Below are positions 35,425 to 43,473 of a stretch of 64,000 nt of DNA, one piece after another. Below the pieces are notes generated by a model, which saw only the letters and a program-made list of their open reading frames with translations, made no database searches and was not told the origin of the DNA. A program made the position numbers and the translations under genes. Position 1 is the stretch's first letter, and every line of letters starts with the position of its first letter. The stretch is from Clostridia bacterium (lineage in GTDB: Bacteria; Bacillota; Clostridia; TANB77; CAG-508), in NCBI GenBank assembly GCA_017625035.1, contig JAGALX010000008.1, positions 1 to 64,000 of the forward strand. Direction: 5' to 3'.

Positions 35425-36318
35425 ATGAAAATCAGAAATTCAAAAATAATCAAAATATTAATTATATCAATGAGTATATTACTATTAACACAAACCGCAA
35501 TATTTGCACATTCTGGAAGAACAGATTCAAAAGGCGGTCATAAAGACAACAAAAATAAAAGTGGTCTGGGAAGTTATCATTACCATTGTGGAGGATATCC
35601 TGCACATTTACATAAAAATGGGGTGTGTCCTTATAAATCATCATCAAGTAGTTCAAAATCAAATTCGAAAAAATCATCAAGTAGTTCAAAATCAAGTTCA
35701 AAAAAGTCATCAAGTAACTCAAAATCATCAACATCAAAATCTCAAACATCAAAACCTACGACAAATACAACAACAAAATCATCGCAAGCAAATTCAACAG
35801 AAACAACAAAATTACCAGAAACAAACTCAGCCAAAACAGCAACTGATTCACCGGTAACAAAACAACCAAAAACAACAACTGAATCATCAGCAAAAAAACA
35901 AGCAGAAACAACAAGTAAGCCAGAAACAATATTAGTAACTTCAGTAAAAATAGAAAATAAAACTACAACAATATTAGAAAAAGGCAAAGAATTAAATTTA
36001 ACGGCTACTGTAGAGCCAGTAAATGCAACAAATAAAACAATAACGTGGTCAAGTAGCAACAATAATATAGCCACAATAGATTCAACTGGAAAAGTATCTG
36101 CTCTTGAAAATGGAACTGTAACTATAATTGCTAGAAGTGATAATGGAAAAGAAGATAGTTTTGAGCTAGAAATAAAAAATCCTGTTTCAGAAGTAGAATC
36201 AGTTACCTTAGAAGGAATAAAAGAACCTTTTAGAGAAAGCGATTTTTATAGATTTATAAGTGGGTTAATGCAAAAAATTTGTCGTACGAAAATTCTTGCA
36301 CAAATCTTTATATTATAA
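35425..36318 (+). CDS. Secreted YHYH-motif and Big_2 domain protein
   Basis: 297-aa exported protein. Signal peptide: basic KIRNSKIIK, hydrophobic ILIISMSILLLTQTAIF, cleavage after AHS-like residues. Then HSGRTDSKGGHKDN and SYHYHCGGYPAHLHKNGVCP, a His/Cys-rich motif that could bind metal, a Ser/Lys/Thr linker of about 100 residues, and a bacterial Ig-like group 2 domain (about residues 170-250, with ITWSSSNNNIATIDSTGKVSA). No LPXTG anchor. The final 30 residues look unlike the domain and may be a shifted tail. The ATG at 35425 has the RBS AAGGGGGCG; an upstream in-frame ATG (35380) would spoil the signal peptide. Confidence 0.75.
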   Translation: MKIRNSKIIKILIISMSILLLTQTAIFAHSGRTDSKGGHKDNKNKSGLGSYHYHCGGYPAHLHKNGVCPYKSSSSSSKSNSKKSSSSSKSSSKKSSSNSKSSTSKSQTSKPTTNTTTKSSQANSTETTKLPETNSAKTATDSPVTKQPKTTTESSAKKQAETTSKPETILVTSVKIENKTTTILEKGKELNLTATVEPVNATNKTITWSSSNNNIATIDSTGKVSALENGTVTIIARSDNGKEDSFELEIKNPVSEVESVTLEGIKEPFRESDFYRFISGLMQKICRTKILAQIFIL

Positions 36319-36418
36319 TAAAATGAACAACGGAAATAATATTTCCATTTTTTCTTCTATAGCAATAGGTTAAAATTTTTACTCTAATTAAACATTTACT
36401 TCTAAGTTAAAAAATCCC

Positions 36419-36447
36419 TTGAAAAAAATAATACAATATTATATAAT
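36419..36447 (+). promoter_or_regulatory. Near-consensus promoter before the DUF4160 gene
   Basis: TTGAAA (36419-36424), 17 bp, TATAAT (36442-36447). The -10 abuts the Shine-Dalgarno GGAGGTGG, so a transcript from here would start within or just after it. Confidence 0.6.
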
Positions 36448-36459
36448 GGAGGTGGTAAT

Positions 36460-36726
36460 ATCCCACTAATATCGCAATTTTATGGAATATTAATATATAT
36501 TTACAAAGAAATAGGTGGACATCATAAAGAGCCACATATACATATAAAATATAACGAATACGAGTTATCAATGAGTCTAAAAGGCGAAATTTTAGATGGC
36601 TATCTGCCAAAGCGCCAAATGAAATTATTAGAAGCATGGTATGAATTACATTCAGAAGAGCTAATAGCCTCTTATTACAATTATAACGAATATGGAGAGG
36701 CAATCAAAATAAAAGGATTGGAGTGA
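36460..36726 (+). CDS. DUF4160 protein, probable ATC start
   Basis: 88 codons reading IPLISQFYGILIYIY, then GGHHKEPHIHIKYNEYE, LDGYLPKRQMKLLEAWYELH and SEELIASYYN. This is the complete DUF4160 pattern, whose members begin MPxISxFxG. The codon in the methionine position is ATC (36460-36462), placed after GGAGGTGG (36448-36455); no ATG, GTG or TTG is available in frame. DUF4160 and DUF2442 genes are commonly adjacent and are proposed toxin-antitoxin pairs. The stop overlaps a GTG of the next frame. Confidence 0.7.
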   Translation: MPLISQFYGILIYIYKEIGGHHKEPHIHIKYNEYELSMSLKGEILDGYLPKRQMKLLEAWYELHSEELIASYYNYNEYGEAIKIKGLE

Positions 36727-36731
36727 TTTTT

Positions 36732-36968
36732 ATGAAACCTAAAGCTATAGAAGTAAAACCATTACAAAACTACACATTACAAATAACCTTTGACACCGGA
36801 GAATCAGGAATTTTTGATGTAAAACCTTATTTAGAATACATACAATTTAAAGATTTAAAAAACGAAGAATTATTCAAAACAGTAAAAGTTGCAGGGTTAT
36901 CAATAGAATGGGATAATGGTGCAGATATTTGTCCGGAGGAATTGTATAATCAAACTGTAAAACAATAA
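36732..36968 (+). CDS. DUF2442 domain protein, partner of DUF4160
   Basis: 78-aa protein starting MKPKAIEVKPLQNYTLQITF, with FDTGESGIFDVKPYLE and the C-terminal SIEWDNGADICPEELYNQ, typical of DUF2442. Start taken at ATG 36732 with GGAG nine bases upstream rather than the overlapping GTG at 36723. Forms a two-gene unit with DUF4160; a toxin-antitoxin role is an inference from co-occurrence. Confidence 0.8.
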   Translation: MKPKAIEVKPLQNYTLQITFDTGESGIFDVKPYLEYIQFKDLKNEELFKTVKVAGLSIEWDNGADICPEELYNQTVKQ

Positions 36969-37054
36969 TAAAAAGAAAAAAATATACAGCATGTTCAAAA
37001 TGTAAGCCATAGTAAAAAAGTCGAAAAAAGGTAGAATATGTATTGTAAAATTTC

Positions 37055-37083
37055 TTGAAAAATATTTAAACTACATATATAAT
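37055..37083 (+). promoter_or_regulatory. Consensus promoter
   Basis: TTGAAA (37055-37060), 17 bp, TATAAT (37078-37083). Confidence 0.65.
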
Positions 37084-37090
37084 AACAAAT

Positions 37091-37137
37091 ATAAGGGGGC
37101 AGTTATACGAAAAAAGTATAACGAGCCCTTATTTTTT
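37091..37137 (+). terminator. Terminator directly downstream of a promoter (attenuator or tiny RNA)
   Basis: ATAAGGG (37091-37097) and GTTATAC pair with GTATAAC and CCCTTAT (37126-37132), followed by TTTTTT. Transcription from the adjacent promoter would end after about 50 nt unless antiterminated. Confidence 0.65.
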
Positions 37138-37303
37138 ATTCAAAAAATTTAATTCTTGGCAAATCTGCCAAATTTCAAAGGAGTGATGAATATTGAATTA
37201 CATCAATTTAGAAGAAAAATAGAACATTAAAAAAATAATCCTAACGAATTTTTAAAATCATAAAATTAGTAGTTTGGGAAATTTAGTAGAAAGTAGGTAA
37301 ACT

Positions 37304-38396
37304 ATGAATTTAGAAAAAATAAATAATAATTCAATGATTATTAAATATCAAAATACAGATAATGTATTAGAAGATGTATGCTCTATTATAGATTCTGCAA
37401 AAAATTATGCTTATCAGTCAGTTAATATTGCTCTAGTTGAAAGAAACTGGCTAATTGGATATAGAATTGCAGAAGAAGAATTAAAAGGCAATAATAGAGC
37501 TGATTACGGAATAGAAGTAATAAAAAAATTATCTAAAGCACTTACAAAAGAATATGGAAAAGGCTTTGATAGAAGCAATTTATATAGATTTTTGAGTTTT
37601 TACAAAAATTTTCCACAAATTGTCGACGCGCTGAGTCGACAATCTGGAGTGTTATTATCTTGGACACATTATAGAACTTTATTACAAGTTTTTGATAAAC
37701 AAGCTAGAGATTGGTATGAAAAAGAAGCCTTTGAGCAAACTTGGAGTACAAGAACATTACAAAGGAATATTGAAACACAATATTATTATAGACTTTTAAA
37801 ATCACAAGCTAAAGAACCTGTAATTAAAGAAATGCAAGAAAAAAATAAAGAACATTATTTATTAAATAAATTAGAATTTGTAAAAAATCCAGTAATAGCA
37901 GAATTTTTAGGCTATTCGTTAGATAGTGAGTTTACGGAAACAGAATTAGAAACTAGCATAATAAATAATTTGCAAAAATTTTTAATGGAACTTCGGAAAA
38001 GGCTATGCTTTTGTAGCAAGACAGCAACACATTCATACAGAAAGAGAAGATTACTATATCGATTTAGTTTTTTACAACTATATTTTAAAATGTTTCGTGT
38101 TAATTGATTTAAAAAATAAAAAGATAACACATCAGGATGTTGGTCAAATGGATATGTATGTTAGAATGTATGATGAACTTAAAAAATCTAAAGAAGATAA
38201 TCCTACAATTGGAATTCTATTATGTTCAGAAACAGATGCAGATATAGCAAAATATTCTATTTTAAAAGGTAATGAGCAACTATTTGCTTCAAAATATAAA
38301 TTATATCTACCAACTGAAGAAGAGCTTAGAGCTGAAATTGAAAATCAAAAAACAATATTTAATTTACAAAAAAAGAATAATGAAGATAATATATAA
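37304..38396 (+). pseudogene. DUF1016/YhcG-family PD-(D/E)XK nuclease with +1 frameshift at CGG
   Basis: The N-terminal DUF1016_N part (residues 1-229, with VERNWLIGYRIAEEE and SWTHYRTLLQV) runs in frame 1. At 37991 the sequence reads GAA CTT CGG AAA; the family continues ELGxGFAFVxRQ, and the +1 frame gives exactly GKGYAFVARQQHIHTERE, then DYYIDLVFYN, LIDLKNKKI and QMDMYVRMYD (nuclease core) up to 38396. A single extra C between the Leu and Gly codons explains it. Either a recent pseudogene or a +1 frameshift; two other genes show the same event. YhcG proteins are often linked to restriction or mobile loci. Confidence 0.8.
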
Positions 38397-38424
38397 CAGA
38401 TACTGGTGAGAAATTCCATAAATT

Positions 38425-38979
38425 ATGATGCTAATCTTTAAAAAAGAGCTAATAGCAGATTTTGAATTAGATAGATTAAAATCTATAAAAAAACATGTAA
38501 CAAAATGGAATATAAGAGAAGAAGAGTACTCAAAAATAATATTGACAGATGTTTTAGAAATTTGTATAATTGAATTACCAAAGTACAATAAATACGCACA
38601 TACCAAAGGCTTTGATAACATAAATCTTTGGATAAAATTTATAAAAAATCCTGAGGTGGTAATGATGGAAAATAAAAACGATAATCAAGAAACAAAACAA
38701 GCAATAAATAAAGCAAAAGAAAAATTAGAGCAATTAAGTCAAACAGAACATGAAAGAGAGCTTGCTGAGCTAAGAGAAAAGTATGTAAGAGATCAATATT
38801 CTGTGCAAAAGTATGGATATTTAAAAGGTATTGAAGAAGGAAAAAAAGAAGGCAAGTTTAAAGAAAAAATAAGATTAACCCAAAAAATGATTGAAGAAAA
38901 TATAGATATAAACACAATAATAGCTATTACAGGGTTATCAAAAGAAGAAATTGAAGAAATAAAAAAATCAATAAAATAA
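38425..38979 (+). CDS. Rpn-family nuclease/putative transposase, N-terminally truncated
   Basis: 184-aa product. ILTDVLEICIIELPKYNKYA and NINLWIKFIKNPEVVM match the middle of Rpn/YhgA-like proteins, followed by the helical AELREKYVRDQ, the EGKKEGKFKEK linker and the ITGLSKEEIEEIKKSIK tail. The N-terminal catalytic PD-(D/E)XK part expected for a protein of about 290 aa is missing, so nuclease activity is doubtful. It follows the frameshifted DUF1016 gene; no RBS is convincing before 38425. Confidence 0.7.
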   Translation: MMLIFKKELIADFELDRLKSIKKHVTKWNIREEEYSKIILTDVLEICIIELPKYNKYAHTKGFDNINLWIKFIKNPEVVMMENKNDNQETKQAINKAKEKLEQLSQTEHERELAELREKYVRDQYSVQKYGYLKGIEEGKKEGKFKEKIRLTQKMIEENIDINTIIAITGLSKEEIEEIKKSIK

Positions 38980-39005
38980 AAAATGTCAAAACTTTTTTTT
39001 AACCC

Positions 39006-39034
39006 TTGAAAAATATAAAAATATATAGTATCAT
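39006..39034 (+). promoter_or_regulatory. Promoter of the BY-kinase gene
   Basis: TTGAAA (39006-39011), 17 bp, TATCAT (39029-39034), with the RBS GAAGAGGTG and a TTG start following. Confidence 0.55.
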
Positions 39035-39067
39035 ATTTTCAAAATAACAAAAGAAGAGGTGTAAAAA

Positions 39068-40432
39068 TTGGAAGAAATAGACATTAAATCTTTATTAAAT
39101 TTATTTTGGAAAAAAAGAATAATAATTATTATAATAACAATCATAGGGCTATTAATTGGGTTAGTATACAACTTATTTTTAACTACCCCAAAATACAAAG
39201 CAAAAACTTCATTTTTGCTTGCTCAATCAGGAGTTACAGAAAACGAAACAGATAAAATAACTACAACCGATATAAACTTAAATACAAAATTACTACAAAA
39301 TTATACACAATTAATAAAAAGTGATACGGTTTTATATGAATTACCACAACGTTTAAATATGAACATAAATGTTGAACAATTAAAAGGTAATATCAATATA
39401 GAGAAAAAAACAGATACCGAATTTGTAGAAATATCTGTAACCGATACTGAAAAGCAAAGAGCACCATTAATAGCTAATGCAATTATGGAAATATTAATTG
39501 AAAAAGTAAAACAAATATACAAAATGGATAATATTCATATAGTAAGTAAAGCAACTGAATCAAGCAAACCATATAATATAAATCCAATAAAATATGGAGC
39601 AATTGGTGCTTTTATTGGTGCTATTATTTCTGTATTAATTATATTATGTAAAAATATGCTTGACGATACTGTAAAAGATGAAACTACTGTAAAACAACAG
39701 TTAGGTATTAAAACACTTGCTAAAATACAAGATCAAACTAAAATACATGGTAATTTAAAAGCTAGCTATATCGAAGAAATAAAATCAATAAGAACTAATT
39801 TACAATTAGTAAAAAGAAACAAACAAATAAAATCTATTTCAGTTACAAGTACTTGTCCAGGAGAAGGTAAAAGTTGGATTGTTTGTAATTTAGCTTTAGC
39901 ATTTGCAAAAGCAGATTATAAAGTTTGTATAGTAGATGCCGATATGCGAAGAGGTATAATACATAGTAAGTTTTTTGTAGAGCAAACACCAGGTCTTTCA
40001 GATTTAATAAAGTCTGATGATATTGAGTATTATGAATTATTATCAAATAAATATATTAAAGAAACTAAAATAGAAGGTATATCTGTAATTCCTTGTGGAA
40101 GTATTACAGGCGATTCTTCAGAATTACTAATGTCAAAGAAAATGACTAAATTAATAGATATGTTAAAACAAAATTTTGATATAGTAATATTCGACTCTAC
40201 ACCTAGCACATTAGTTACAGATGCTGTTGTACTTAGTAGCTTAGTGGAAACTAATATTATAGTTACTGAACACGAAAAAACAAAAATGAAAGATTTAAAA
40301 TATGTAAAAGAGCTAATTGAAAGTGTTGGTGGAGATATTGCTGGTATTGTAATTAACAAAGCATCTGATGAAAATATTAAAGCTTATTATGGTAATGTGC
40401 AAATAAGCAATATAAAAAATAAAAAACATTAA
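39068..40432 (+). CDS. Polysaccharide co-polymerase fused to tyrosine autokinase (Wzc/CpsCD-like)
   Basis: 454-aa protein starting with TTG. An N-terminal Wzz domain with two membrane helices (about residues 22-40 and 177-195) brackets an external loop; the C-terminal BY-kinase has Walker A CPGEGKS (near 259-267), Walker A' IVDADMRRG (near 290) and Walker B DIVIFDSTP (near 370). The protein ends without a long tyrosine cluster (only YYGN near 440), which is short for the family. It should set chain length and control assembly of the polymer made by the operon at 24-35 kb, from which it is separated by 4 kb of accessory genes. Confidence 0.85.
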   Translation: MEEIDIKSLLNLFWKKRIIIIIITIIGLLIGLVYNLFLTTPKYKAKTSFLLAQSGVTENETDKITTTDINLNTKLLQNYTQLIKSDTVLYELPQRLNMNINVEQLKGNINIEKKTDTEFVEISVTDTEKQRAPLIANAIMEILIEKVKQIYKMDNIHIVSKATESSKPYNINPIKYGAIGAFIGAIISVLIILCKNMLDDTVKDETTVKQQLGIKTLAKIQDQTKIHGNLKASYIEEIKSIRTNLQLVKRNKQIKSISVTSTCPGEGKSWIVCNLALAFAKADYKVCIVDADMRRGIIHSKFFVEQTPGLSDLIKSDDIEYYELLSNKYIKETKIEGISVIPCGSITGDSSELLMSKKMTKLIDMLKQNFDIVIFDSTPSTLVTDAVVLSSLVETNIIVTEHEKTKMKDLKYVKELIESVGGDIAGIVINKASDENIKAYYGNVQISNIKNKKH

Positions 40433-40436
40433 ATAT

Positions 40437-40509
40437 AAGAATAGATGTGATTATGTCCATTACAGGTTTCTCACAAGATGATATAGAGCAAATAAAAAAG
40501 TCTAAATAA
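40437..40509 (+). pseudogene. Scrap of an Rpn-family C-terminus
   Basis: The frame ending at the TAA at 40507-40509 reads VIMSITGFSQDDIEQIKKSK, the same tail as the Rpn-family genes at 2-241 and 38425-38979. Nothing upstream belongs to it, so it is the 3' remnant of a deleted copy beside the kinase gene. Confidence 0.5.
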
Positions 40510-40517
40510 AAGCCACG

Positions 40518-40562
40518 AAAGGAAATATTTTGTCGAATTATGAGCAAAATATTTCCTTTTTT
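40518..40562 (+). terminator. Terminator after the BY-kinase / Rpn scrap
   Basis: AAAGGAAATATTTTG (40518-40532) and CAAAATATTTCCTTT (40545-40559), then TTTT. Confidence 0.85.
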
Positions 40563-40694
40563 GACTTTATATAGTCATAAATTGAAAGTAATACAAAATT
40601 ACAAAAAAACAATTAAAAAGAAATAAATTTAATATAAAAAATGTTTGCCATAAGTTAAATATCAAAAATGGACGATTTCAGTTCAAATGTGCTA

Positions 40695-40723
40695 TTGCAA
40701 ATTAAAAACAAATATTATATAAT
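40695..40723 (+). promoter_or_regulatory. Promoter before the small frameshifted ORF
   Basis: TTGCAA (40695-40700), 17 bp, TATAAT (40718-40723). Confidence 0.55.
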
Positions 40724-40756
40724 TCAACTATAAAAATAAATTAAACGGAGGAAAAA

Positions 40757-41063
40757 ATGCAGGTAGTAAAAGATACAATTACAGGTAATAATGTAGTAAA
40801 TATTACAAGTAATACAATTAAAGATTTTGCTAAAAATGCACTAAGTTCAAGTCAAAAAATAACATTAGCAGATATACGGCGAAATAAATAAACAATTAGC
40901 TAAAAAAGTGTGTACAATACCAAAAACACTACCACAAAACGAAAAAAATGATAACATTAAACAAAAGATAAATAAATTAAGCGGAGGATGCATGTATGGA
41001 AAAAAAATATGCAAAAGCATATACAGAGGTGTTAGAAATATTAAAACATATTCCACAAGATGA
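40757..41063 (+). pseudogene. Small hypothetical ORF with +1 shift at CGG
   Basis: Starts with ATG behind ACGGAGG and reads MQVVKDTITGNNVVNITSNT to LADI, then in frame CGG CGA AAT AAA TAA (44 aa). In the +1 frame the sequence continues from GGC as GEINKQLAKKVCTIPKTLPQ onward to 41063, overlapping the start of the next gene by 68 bp. The continuation has normal composition, so the ORF may be shifted at the CGG (40877-40879). Function unknown; the overlap lowers confidence. Confidence 0.35.
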
Positions 41064-41457
41064 ATATGAAAGAATACCAAAAAACGAAATTCAGTTTTAT
41101 GAAAATAATTGCGATAAAAATTATAAATATATATATGATGAATCATTAAATGTCAAAGATCAAACTATATCTAAAGAGGCTAATGCAGTAATTATAGCTA
41201 TATATATGAACTATTTTGCAAATGAAAAACAAAAAAGCATTATAAGTGAAATACTAAAGCAAAACAGCGTAGAAGTAGAAAAAGAAAAAAATCAAAAATA
41301 TGATGTAAATAGCATTTTTAAAAGCAAACAAGAATCTAATACCTCAAACAATCCATCAGAAAATTTGCCAATAAAAATTGATACTAAAAAAGAAAATTTT
41401 ATAAAAAAAATAATTAATAAATTAAAAAGCTTGTTTGTGAATAAAAGTAAAGAATAG
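40996..41457 (+). CDS. Hypothetical protein (153 aa)
   Basis: Soluble, highly charged protein beginning MEKKYAKAYTEVLEILKHIP. The first 90 residues are helical and hydrophobically patterned (ANAVIIAIYMNYFANEKQK); the rest is a polar Asn/Ser/Lys linker ending in a basic amphipathic KENFIKKIINKLKSLFVNKS. I do not recognise a named domain. RBS GCGGAGG. Ends 17 bp before the butyrate kinase gene and may be co-transcribed with it. Confidence 0.65.
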   Translation: MEKKYAKAYTEVLEILKHIPQDEYERIPKNEIQFYENNCDKNYKYIYDESLNVKDQTISKEANAVIIAIYMNYFANEKQKSIISEILKQNSVEVEKEKNQKYDVNSIFKSKQESNTSNNPSENLPIKIDTKKENFIKKIINKLKSLFVNKSKE

Positions 41458-41474
41458 GAGTAACAAGAAAAAAT

Positions 41475-42587
41475 ATGAATACATATCGAATTTTATCAAT
41501 AAATCCAGGGTCAGGATCAACTAAAGTAGCATTATTTGAAAATGAAAAATTAATATTTCAAGAAAGTGTTTATCATGATGCAGAAGATTTAAAACAATTT
41601 AATGAAATTTCAGATGAACTACCATACAGAACACAAAAAGTTTTAGAAGCTCTAAATAAACACAATATCCCTTTACAATCAATAGATGCTTTTTCTGGTA
41701 GAGCAGGCGGATTGGTATCTGTAAAAGGCGGAGTTTATAAAGTGAATGAAAAATTATTAGAGCATGCAAAAGCTGGATATACAATGAAACATCAATCAAG
41801 TTTAGGTGTTCAAATTGCATATAACCTAGCAAAAATTAACAATAAACAAGCATATACAGTAAATCCAGTAACAGTAGATGAATTGCAAGATATATCAAGA
41901 ATTACTGGATTAAAAGGTGTGTATAAAAATTCAATTTTTCATGCATTAAACCAAAAAGAAGTTGCTTACCAATATGCTAAAAGTATAAATAAAAAGTATG
42001 AAAGTTTAAATCTTATTGTTGTTCATTTAGGAACTGGTATAACTATAGGTGCACATAAACATGGTAAAGTAATTGATGTAAATAATGCATTAACTGGAGA
42101 AGGTCCTTTTACACCAAGTAGAACTGGGGTTATTGATTCATTAACTTTAATAAATATGTGTTTTTCAGGAAAATATACTAAAAAAGAAATATATGATATA
42201 GTAACAAAAAAAGGCGGACTTATAGCATTACTTGGAACTAATGATGTACGAGAAGTAATTAAAATGATTGATAACGGAGATAAACAAGCTAAATTAGTTT
42301 TAGATGCTATGATATATCAAATATCTAAACAAGTTGCTGCATATAGTGTAAATTATAAAGGAAATCTAGATGCAATTATTTTAACAGGAGCAATTGCTCA
42401 AAGTGAATATTTTGTATCTTTATTAAAAGAGTATATATCTTATTTAGCTGAAGTAGTTGTAATACCAGGAGAAAAAGAAATGGAAGCTCTTTCAAACGGT
42501 GCATTGCGAGTTTTAAATGGTGAAGAAGAGGCATTGACATATAGCGGAGAGCCAATTGGTTTGTACTCTAATTATATGGAAGATTAA
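41475..42587 (+). CDS. buk: Butyrate kinase
   Basis: Converts butyryl phosphate and ADP to butyrate and ATP (or the reverse), last step of the Ptb-Buk pathway; branched-chain acids are alternative substrates. The 370-aa ASKHA-fold kinase has RILSINPGSGSTKVALFENE at the N-terminus, AFSGRAGGLVSVKGGVY, HLGTGITIGAHKHGKVIDV and ILTGAIAQSEYF. Length is slightly above the usual 355-360. No phosphotransbutyrylase gene is visible here. RBS AGGAG lies 14 bases upstream of the ATG. Confidence 0.92.
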   Translation: MNTYRILSINPGSGSTKVALFENEKLIFQESVYHDAEDLKQFNEISDELPYRTQKVLEALNKHNIPLQSIDAFSGRAGGLVSVKGGVYKVNEKLLEHAKAGYTMKHQSSLGVQIAYNLAKINNKQAYTVNPVTVDELQDISRITGLKGVYKNSIFHALNQKEVAYQYAKSINKKYESLNLIVVHLGTGITIGAHKHGKVIDVNNALTGEGPFTPSRTGVIDSLTLINMCFSGKYTKKEIYDIVTKKGGLIALLGTNDVREVIKMIDNGDKQAKLVLDAMIYQISKQVAAYSVNYKGNLDAIILTGAIAQSEYFVSLLKEYISYLAEVVVIPGEKEMEALSNGALRVLNGEEEALTYSGEPIGLYSNYMED

Positions 42588-42594
42588 TACACAT

Positions 42595-42700
42595 TGTGCA
42601 CAATTGGCGCTCATTTGGGAAACGTCGCACATTTTGGTCGTTAATAAATATGCAAAAAAAAAGGCAGGTGCACATTGGGGGACGTTAATAAATGTGCAAA
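42595..42700. repeat. Degenerate TGCACATTGGGGACGT repeats (copy F)
   Basis: Two tandem degenerate units of the core seen in copies C-E: CGCACATTTTGGTCGTTAAT AAATATGC and GCACATTGGGGGACGTTAAT AAATGTGC. Confidence 0.5.
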
Positions 42701-42778
42701 AAAATAGACAGGTAAGAAACGAAGTGAACTTTACAGTAAAGTCAAAAACACTTTAAAAAATTACTTGTCTATTTTTTT
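42701..42778 (+). terminator. Terminator after buk
   Basis: AAAATAGACAGGTAA (42701-42715) pairs with TTACTTGTCTATTTT (42761-42775) plus TTT; an inner GAACTTTAC/GTAAAGTC hairpin sits in the loop. Confidence 0.75.
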
Positions 42779-42851
42779 CGTATTATTATCATATTATTAA
42801 ATTATAAAAATATAATATATAATATTTTTATGTAAGAATGAACAATAAAAG

Positions 42852-42906
42852 GTGGCTGCAATATAATTTGAAAAACTTAAAATATTTTAAATAGGCCACT
42901 ATTGTT
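42852..42906. repeat. Second location of the GTGGC...GCCAC hairpin with ATTGTT
   Basis: GTGGC and GCCAC arms around AATATAATTTGAAAAACTTA and so on, followed by TATTGTTATAC. Matches 435-490 in loop sequence and flank. Confidence 0.6.
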
Positions 42907-42924
42907 ATACTAGGAGGTTAATTA

Positions 42925-43473
42925 ATGGAAACTATTCCCATTGAAGTAGCAAAAGAGCATGGAATAAATACTAAACATTCTACAATGGATAATGGAGAAA
43001 TAAGATATAGACTAATTTCAAGCTCAGATAATAGTTCATATGTAAGAGCAGAAGCAACTGAATATGGAGGATGGCAAAATTCACATTTTCATAAATTTAG
43101 CAATGAAATATATGTTGTTCAATCTGGAAAAATAATTATAGTTGAATTATTGGAAAAAAATATAAAAATTACTAAATTGAAAGAAAATGAAATGTACAAA
43201 CTAAAACCTAATATATACCATAATGTATATATGTATCCTAATGCAGTTACTCATACAATAAAATATGGAAAAAGTATACCATCTCTGGATTGGTTTAAAT
43301 GTGAAATGTTAGATGATTTGATAATGAGCTTAAATATACCCCGTATGCACTATAATAAAGGATGTAATGAAATATATAGTGCTGCCAATATAGAAAGATT
43401 AGAAAAAGCCATAAATGATGCCAAAGAAGGCAAGCTTACAGTTCATGAACTAGTGGAGTATGAAGATGAATAA
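42925..43473 (+). CDS. Cupin domain fused to an antitoxin-like C-terminus
   Basis: 182-aa protein. Residues about 40-115 form a cupin-like barrel (GGWQNSHFHKFSNEIYVVQS, then YKLKPNIYHNVYMYPNAVTH), with His/Glu in positions usual for metal. The tail SAANIERLEKAINDAKEGKL and TVHELVEYEDE is the toxin-wrapping C-terminal helix of Phd/YefM-type antitoxins. The gene overlaps a YoeB-type toxin gene by 8-14 bp, the normal order for such operons. The usual N-terminal DNA-binding fold is replaced by the cupin. RBS AGGAGG. Confidence 0.7.
   Translation: METIPIEVAKEHGINTKHSTMDNGEIRYRLISSSDNSSYVRAEATEYGGWQNSHFHKFSNEIYVVQSGKIIIVELLEKNIKITKLKENEMYKLKPNIYHNVYMYPNAVTHTIKYGKSIPSLDWFKCEMLDDLIMSLNIPRMHYNKGCNEIYSAANIERLEKAINDAKEGKLTVHELVEYEDE

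Larger units (their letters stand above)
36969..37303. other. Gap with a promoter-terminator microunit
   Basis: Contains the promoter 37055-37083 and hairpin terminator 37091-37137 described separately, a further hairpin TTGGCA/TGCCAA (37157-37172 region), and a decayed 14-codon ORF near 37187 (MNIELHQFRRKIEH) followed in the same frame by stops, with RBS AAAGGAGTG still present. Confidence 0.5.

Noticed and set aside
35640-35730. Short direct repeats that look CRISPR-like
   Set aside because: They are Ser/Lys codon repeats (SSSKSN/SKKSS) inside the secreted protein, in frame and without unique spacers.
36407-36703. 98-codon minus-strand ORF opposite the DUF4160 gene
   Set aside because: The plus strand encodes the full DUF4160 pattern, so the antisense frame is a shadow.
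42556-42756. 66-codon ORF after butyrate kinase
   Set aside because: Overlaps the kinase end and runs through repeat and terminator sequence.
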